DNA of 64,000 nt from Sarcocystis neurona (Eukaryota > Apicomplexa > Conoidasida > Eucoccidiorida > Sarcocystidae): assembly GCA_000727475.1 (NCBI GenBank), contig KL647302.1:2884369-2948368 (forward strand). The letters are read 5' to 3'. A program made the translations under genes and the position numbers. Position 1 is the first letter of the stretch; the number at the start of each line of letters is the position of its first letter. A model generated the notes under the pieces. It did no database searches. It was given only the letters and a program-made list of their open reading frames with translations, and was not told the origin of the DNA. Below, piece by piece: positions 59,901 through 64,000 of this stretch.

Positions 59901-62900
59901 TACTCTTGGACAGAGCAGAACTCACCGGACATCATTCCACAGGCTTTAACCCGTAGTCGAACATGGGAAACCCGAATTTTTGTTCACCTGTGGACTCGCT
60001 TGCACGTGTTCCACCACAGCAGTTGGTGCGAGGCGACACTGGCACTGCCGCCGTTTCGCTGAATGTGAGTGGTCATTTTCCTGAGTGGGATATCCAATAT
60101 TATTGTCCTAGGTGGCCTGCGTGTTTGGCTGAAGACTTTAGGCACTCTCCTGCGTCTCATTTGGTGGTGGGCGCCCGAGTTCGAGAACTGGGGTGCAGTC
60201 AGATTCCAGGCTATTTCTGCCGTCATGGGCAATGTTTATGAGAGGAGAAAAGCCTCATTGGTTAGAAAGATGCATTTGGGAGGAGTCGATGGAGAATTGG
60301 TGCAACTGATGAGTGACAGGTCCAGACGCGGTTGTAAAAAGTAAACACGCTGAGACCGACTGGCTTGAGTCTTGGTGTGTAAAGAAAGTGTGCAATAGAG
60401 GCCATGAACTGACGGCGACAATTGAACACGTGTGGCTGTTTCAACGCTCAAATCTCTAATTCACTGATGATCATGCTCACCAGAAGGATGTGGATGGAGC
60501 GACGACATCTACAGGGAGGCTTGCAGCCCCCGCTGCAGCATAAGGGGTTAAAAAGGGGGGTTCTGCGGCACGGCACGGCAGGATCCGCAGACGTCATGTC
60601 CAACACTACTGCAGGATACAGCCACACGTGGTGACATAGTCGTGTTTATCTTTTTGGTGGGCGTAATCGTCCTTGGTGAAGACGGCTGAGGACCTTCAGT
60701 ACCGCGGAGCACTGCTGCGCTCATATACAGAAGGGATTCTGGTGTATGCCTGCATGTGAAACTCACGCCCTCCATTGCTGGCAGGTTCGCGCACGATGCA
60801 AAGAACGCTGTCGCGTATTCGTTTGTCTCTCTGAGGAAGCAAATGCCGTACGCATCCACCCTTCAAAGGATGGGGCCGCCTGGCAGGAAGGACGGTTATA
60901 TCGGCGTACGGCGAAGCTTATTTCTGTTCCTGGTTGAAGCCGATAGTAGTCTGCGTTGCGACTTCGGCACACTGGTGTGTACAACTCTCATGCGAGTGGG
61001 AGATCAAGTGTATTTGTTGCACTTGCGCACGCGCCAGCTGGCCTGCTGACGTGTCCTTGGGATTTGATTGTTGCCACGGTTGACACGGAAAACTGCGATA
61101 TGACCTCTCAGAGAGACAGTGTTCAGTATCTCGGGCAAAAGCTAGTAAGGCCGATTTTTCCAGTCGGGAACGGTTGACAAAGAAGTCTTTACAGTGAACA
61201 GGAGCACGAAGTTATATTTTCGGGCAGGACAGAACTCATTTGTGAGCTCAATGATGATTACCTGTGCACAGAGGGTATATCGTCGTTCCGCCTCTGAGAA
61301 TAGAAACGCCAAAAGGTGTTCACTGGCGGGTTCAGATGGACGCGTTCCTCCATAAAAGGCGGACCGACGCAACGGTGACATCGCAGCTGATTCCCTTAGC
61401 AGGAGTGGTCGAGTTCTTGTGGGTGCACGATGCTCTTACGACAGAGGGCGCGCGCACGTAGTGCAGGAGTGTTGGCACTCTCAGGCGCCGCATTTGGCGA
61501 TGTGTATCTGGTGCCGACAGCGGGAGCGCAATCAGGTTTCAGGTCATTTCTTCCAATGTGAGAGGCGATTGCAGAGTAAGAAAGGCGTTACTGGTTGGAT
61601 AGGTGCACTTGGTAGGATTCAATAGAGAACTGGCGCGACTGGTGAGTGGTACGCCCAGACGTGGATGCAAAACATAAAGAAGTCGACACAGGTGGAATTG
61701 AAGCATGACGCCTGGTGAGACTGTGCAGCAAAAGTCACATACAGACGGCGAGGAAAAAGCGTGTACGGCTGTAAACCCTGTGCTAGGCTGTGTCTCACCG
61801 TTTAGCACATTAGCTCACTGGTGTCCTTGCTCTTAAGTAAACCTCGCATAAAGCGACGACGCGGGGGGAGGCATGTACCCGGTTCATCGATTTCGAAGGT
61901 TAGTAAGTACAAGTTTTTTGCCCTGGCAAGGCAGGGCCTGCAGAAAGAATTCCCGCGGAGAATGCACGACACAACCGCATGCAGTGCTCTAGTGCTATCC
62001 AGCTTTTAGCTGGGCGTAATCGTCCTACGTGAGGGAATCCAGAATCGCAGAGAACTCTTATGGTCATGTGCAGCAGGGGGGCGGATGCGTGCCTCTTTCT
62101 GGTACCCATGCCCTTCTTTACCGCAAGAATCACGGACGACGCACGCCACGTTGTCCGGTCTTCGCTTTCCTCGTAGTGCAAGTAGACTCCCTGGGCATCC
62201 AGTTTCGGAGCGCCCGGATCCGCAGGCCTCGCAGGAAGTACCAATATGCCGGCGTATGGTGAACGAGATCTTTTTTCCGTCGTTGTCGCCGAGGCTAGTC
62301 TGCACCGAGGCGTCTTCCCACTCGTGTGTACAACTCTCCTGTCGTTGAGACAAGCCACTGCGATATGATCCGTCGGGGTGGATAGCATTTGTACTTTCGG
62401 GCAAAAGCTAGTAAGACAGATTTTCCCAGTTGGAATAAGCAATTATGAAATACGTATAGTAAACAGGAGAGTGAAATCATACTCTCGGGCAGAGCAGAAC
62501 CCACTTTTGTGCTCACTTAGGAGTGTACGTGCAGGAAGAGAAATTACGGAGGCTTTAACTACCGGTCGAAGATGGGACCCCCAAAGGGTGTTTGCGTGCG
62601 GGCTCGGTTGCAAGTGTTTCCCCACGGCAGATGCTCCGAGGGAACACCCGACTCCGCAGTCCGCTCAGTGGGCAGGAGTGGGCGATTATCTCATTGGTGT
62701 ATGGTACGCCGTTGACGAAGATGACGTGCACGTCCGGCTGAAGACTGGAGGCGTTCTCATGTATCGCATTCGGTGATGTACACCTGTGTTCGACAACTGG
62801 AGCACAATCAGATGCCGAGCTATTTCTGCCGGCGTGGGTCATTTTCATGAGGCAAGAGAGGCGTCGTTGATTGGACAGGTGCATTCGGTACGATTCAAGA

Positions 62901-64000
62901 GAAAACTGGTGCGACTCGTGAGTGACAGGGCCAGACGCGGACGTAAAACGTAAACAGGCCGATGCCGGTTGGTTTGGGCCGTGACGCCTGGAAAGCGTGC
63001 GCAATAGAGACCATAGATGGACGGCGACGAATGAACATGTACGGCTGCGGAAGGCTCTCTGCTAGGCTACGACTATCCCGTTAGTTCACTCAGGAGCTAG
63101 GAATGAAGCGGCGACATATGTGGGGTGACGTGCGCCTTCATTCAGCATTAAGGGTCAATATGTGGGAGATTTTCGGCGTGGCACGGCACGATCTGCAGAC
63201 GCAGTGCCCAATAAGAATGCGCGACACTGCCACATACTGTGCTCTAGTCGTATTCACTTCCTTGTTTGGTTCAATCATCTCAGATAAAGAGGTCTGAAGA
63301 CGTTCAGTATTGAATAGCACAGTAGTGGCCACATAGAGAAGGGATTCCGGTATACGTCTGCAAGTGAGACTCATATCCTTCTTTACTGGCAGGCTCACGC
63401 ACGCAGACAACATTGTCGCGTATCCGTTGGCTCCCTGTGGCAGCAGATGCACTGCGCATCCACCTTTCAGCGACAGCGACGCCTGGCAGGAAGGACTGTT
63501 GTATCGGCTGACGGCGATTATTTCTCCTCCTCGCTGAAGCCGATGGTAGTCTGAGCTGCGACGCCGGCACCCTGCTGTGTACAACTCCTTTGTGAGCTGG
63601 AGACGATTTGGATTTGTTGCGCGTGCGCAGCCATCCGCTGGCCTGATGCTCCGCCTCCACCAGAGACCCCGACACATCTTTGTGATTTATGATTATTGCC
63701 GTCCTTGAGACGGAGAACTGCGATATGACCTCTCGGGGAGACAGTGTTCGTGCTCTCGGGTTAAAAACCAGTAAGGCCGATATGCTCTGTTGGAAATCGG
63801 CGTTTACGAATTACATATAACGAGGAAGGGCGTGGGTTTATGCTATGGGGTGGGACAAGGTACCCTTGTGTGCTCAATCAGGGTCACACCTGCACCGAGA
63901 GTATTGTCCCAGGTATCGTGTCGTAGGTAATATTGGAAGCCCCGAAGGGTGTTCACCTGCGGGCTCAGGTAGACACCTTCCTCCACAGCAATTGTTCCGT
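56910..64000. repeat. Ancient tandem array of ~1.3-kb units, at least five and a half copies
   Basis: A landmark, AGTAAGGCCGA or close variants, recurs at about 57,083, 58,456, 59,833, 61,144, 62,410 and 63,770, giving spacings of 1,373, 1,377, 1,311, 1,266 and 1,360. Other landmarks recur in the same order: CGTCAGCCGGCAC/CGCGCCAGC just before it, GGTGTTCAC and TGATGTGCACC/TGATGTACACC after it, then CAGGGCCAGACG, AACAGGCCGACACCG, GTACGGCTGCAGAAG, GGTGTCCTTGCTC-like words, and GTAGTCTGCGTTGCGA. Units differ by many substitutions and indels, and unit 5 has a deletion before its landmark. The first unit begins near 56,910 and the last is cut by the window end. No transposase, reverse transcriptase or RNA gene was recognised. 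Units carry partly conserved open frames on both strands. Confidence 0.85.

Noticed and set aside
1..64000. tRNA, rRNA, CRISPR, prokaryotic operon, transposase, reverse transcriptase or organelle sequence
   Set aside because: I looked for T-loop-like words, rRNA-like blocks, spaced short repeats, YxDD motifs and integrase-type motifs by eye and saw none. A covariance-model or profile search would be needed to exclude them fully.

Overview
The window looks like nuclear DNA of a protist, most likely a coccidian apicomplexan. It is near 50 % GC, it has split genes with GT-AG introns, and gene density is very low. CAG/CTG triplets lie in introns and gene flanks, and long stretches hold only TA, CATA and GT/AC microsatellites. 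No operon, ribosome binding site, tRNA, rRNA or CRISPR signal was seen. The lineage is inferred from style; no diagnostic marker gene was found.

Layout. Bases 1-14,300 are mostly non-coding: rich in alternating purine-pyrimidine words, with a 32-bp tandem repeat, two purine-rich blocks, an AT palindrome and a 437-bp fold-back element at 13.1-13.6 kb. From 14.4 to 21.1 kb there are exon-like segments (a + strand locus to 17.75 kb, a - strand exon pair at 18.8-19.4 kb, a + terminal exon at 20.9-21.1 kb) beside two small tandem duplications. From 21 to 27.7 kb nothing convincing was found. CAG/CTG-rich DNA starts at 27.7 kb and surrounds the one gene that can be named: a six-exon membrane RING-H2 E3 ubiquitin ligase (28,627-37,809). 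Only about 95 bases beyond its stop begins a second five-exon candidate gene (37,904-39,065). From 39 to 56.9 kb the sequence is mostly unassigned, with two small intron-containing candidates (49.0-49.8 and 53.0-53.6 kb), a 568-bp element with 110-bp terminal inverted repeats (50.4-51.0 kb) and an exact-period 72-bp duplication. From about 56.9 kb to the right edge the DNA is an old, diverged tandem array of roughly 1.27-1.38 kb units, still running at the window end.

Reliability. Only the RING gene combines a recognisable domain with splice phases that agree across all exons. The other gene models are hand-built from open frames and splice sites, without homology support. At this base composition, chance open frames of 100-150 codons are expected in some numbers, and purine-rich stretches look protein-like in every frame. 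Confidence values reflect this. No genes can be shown to work together here.
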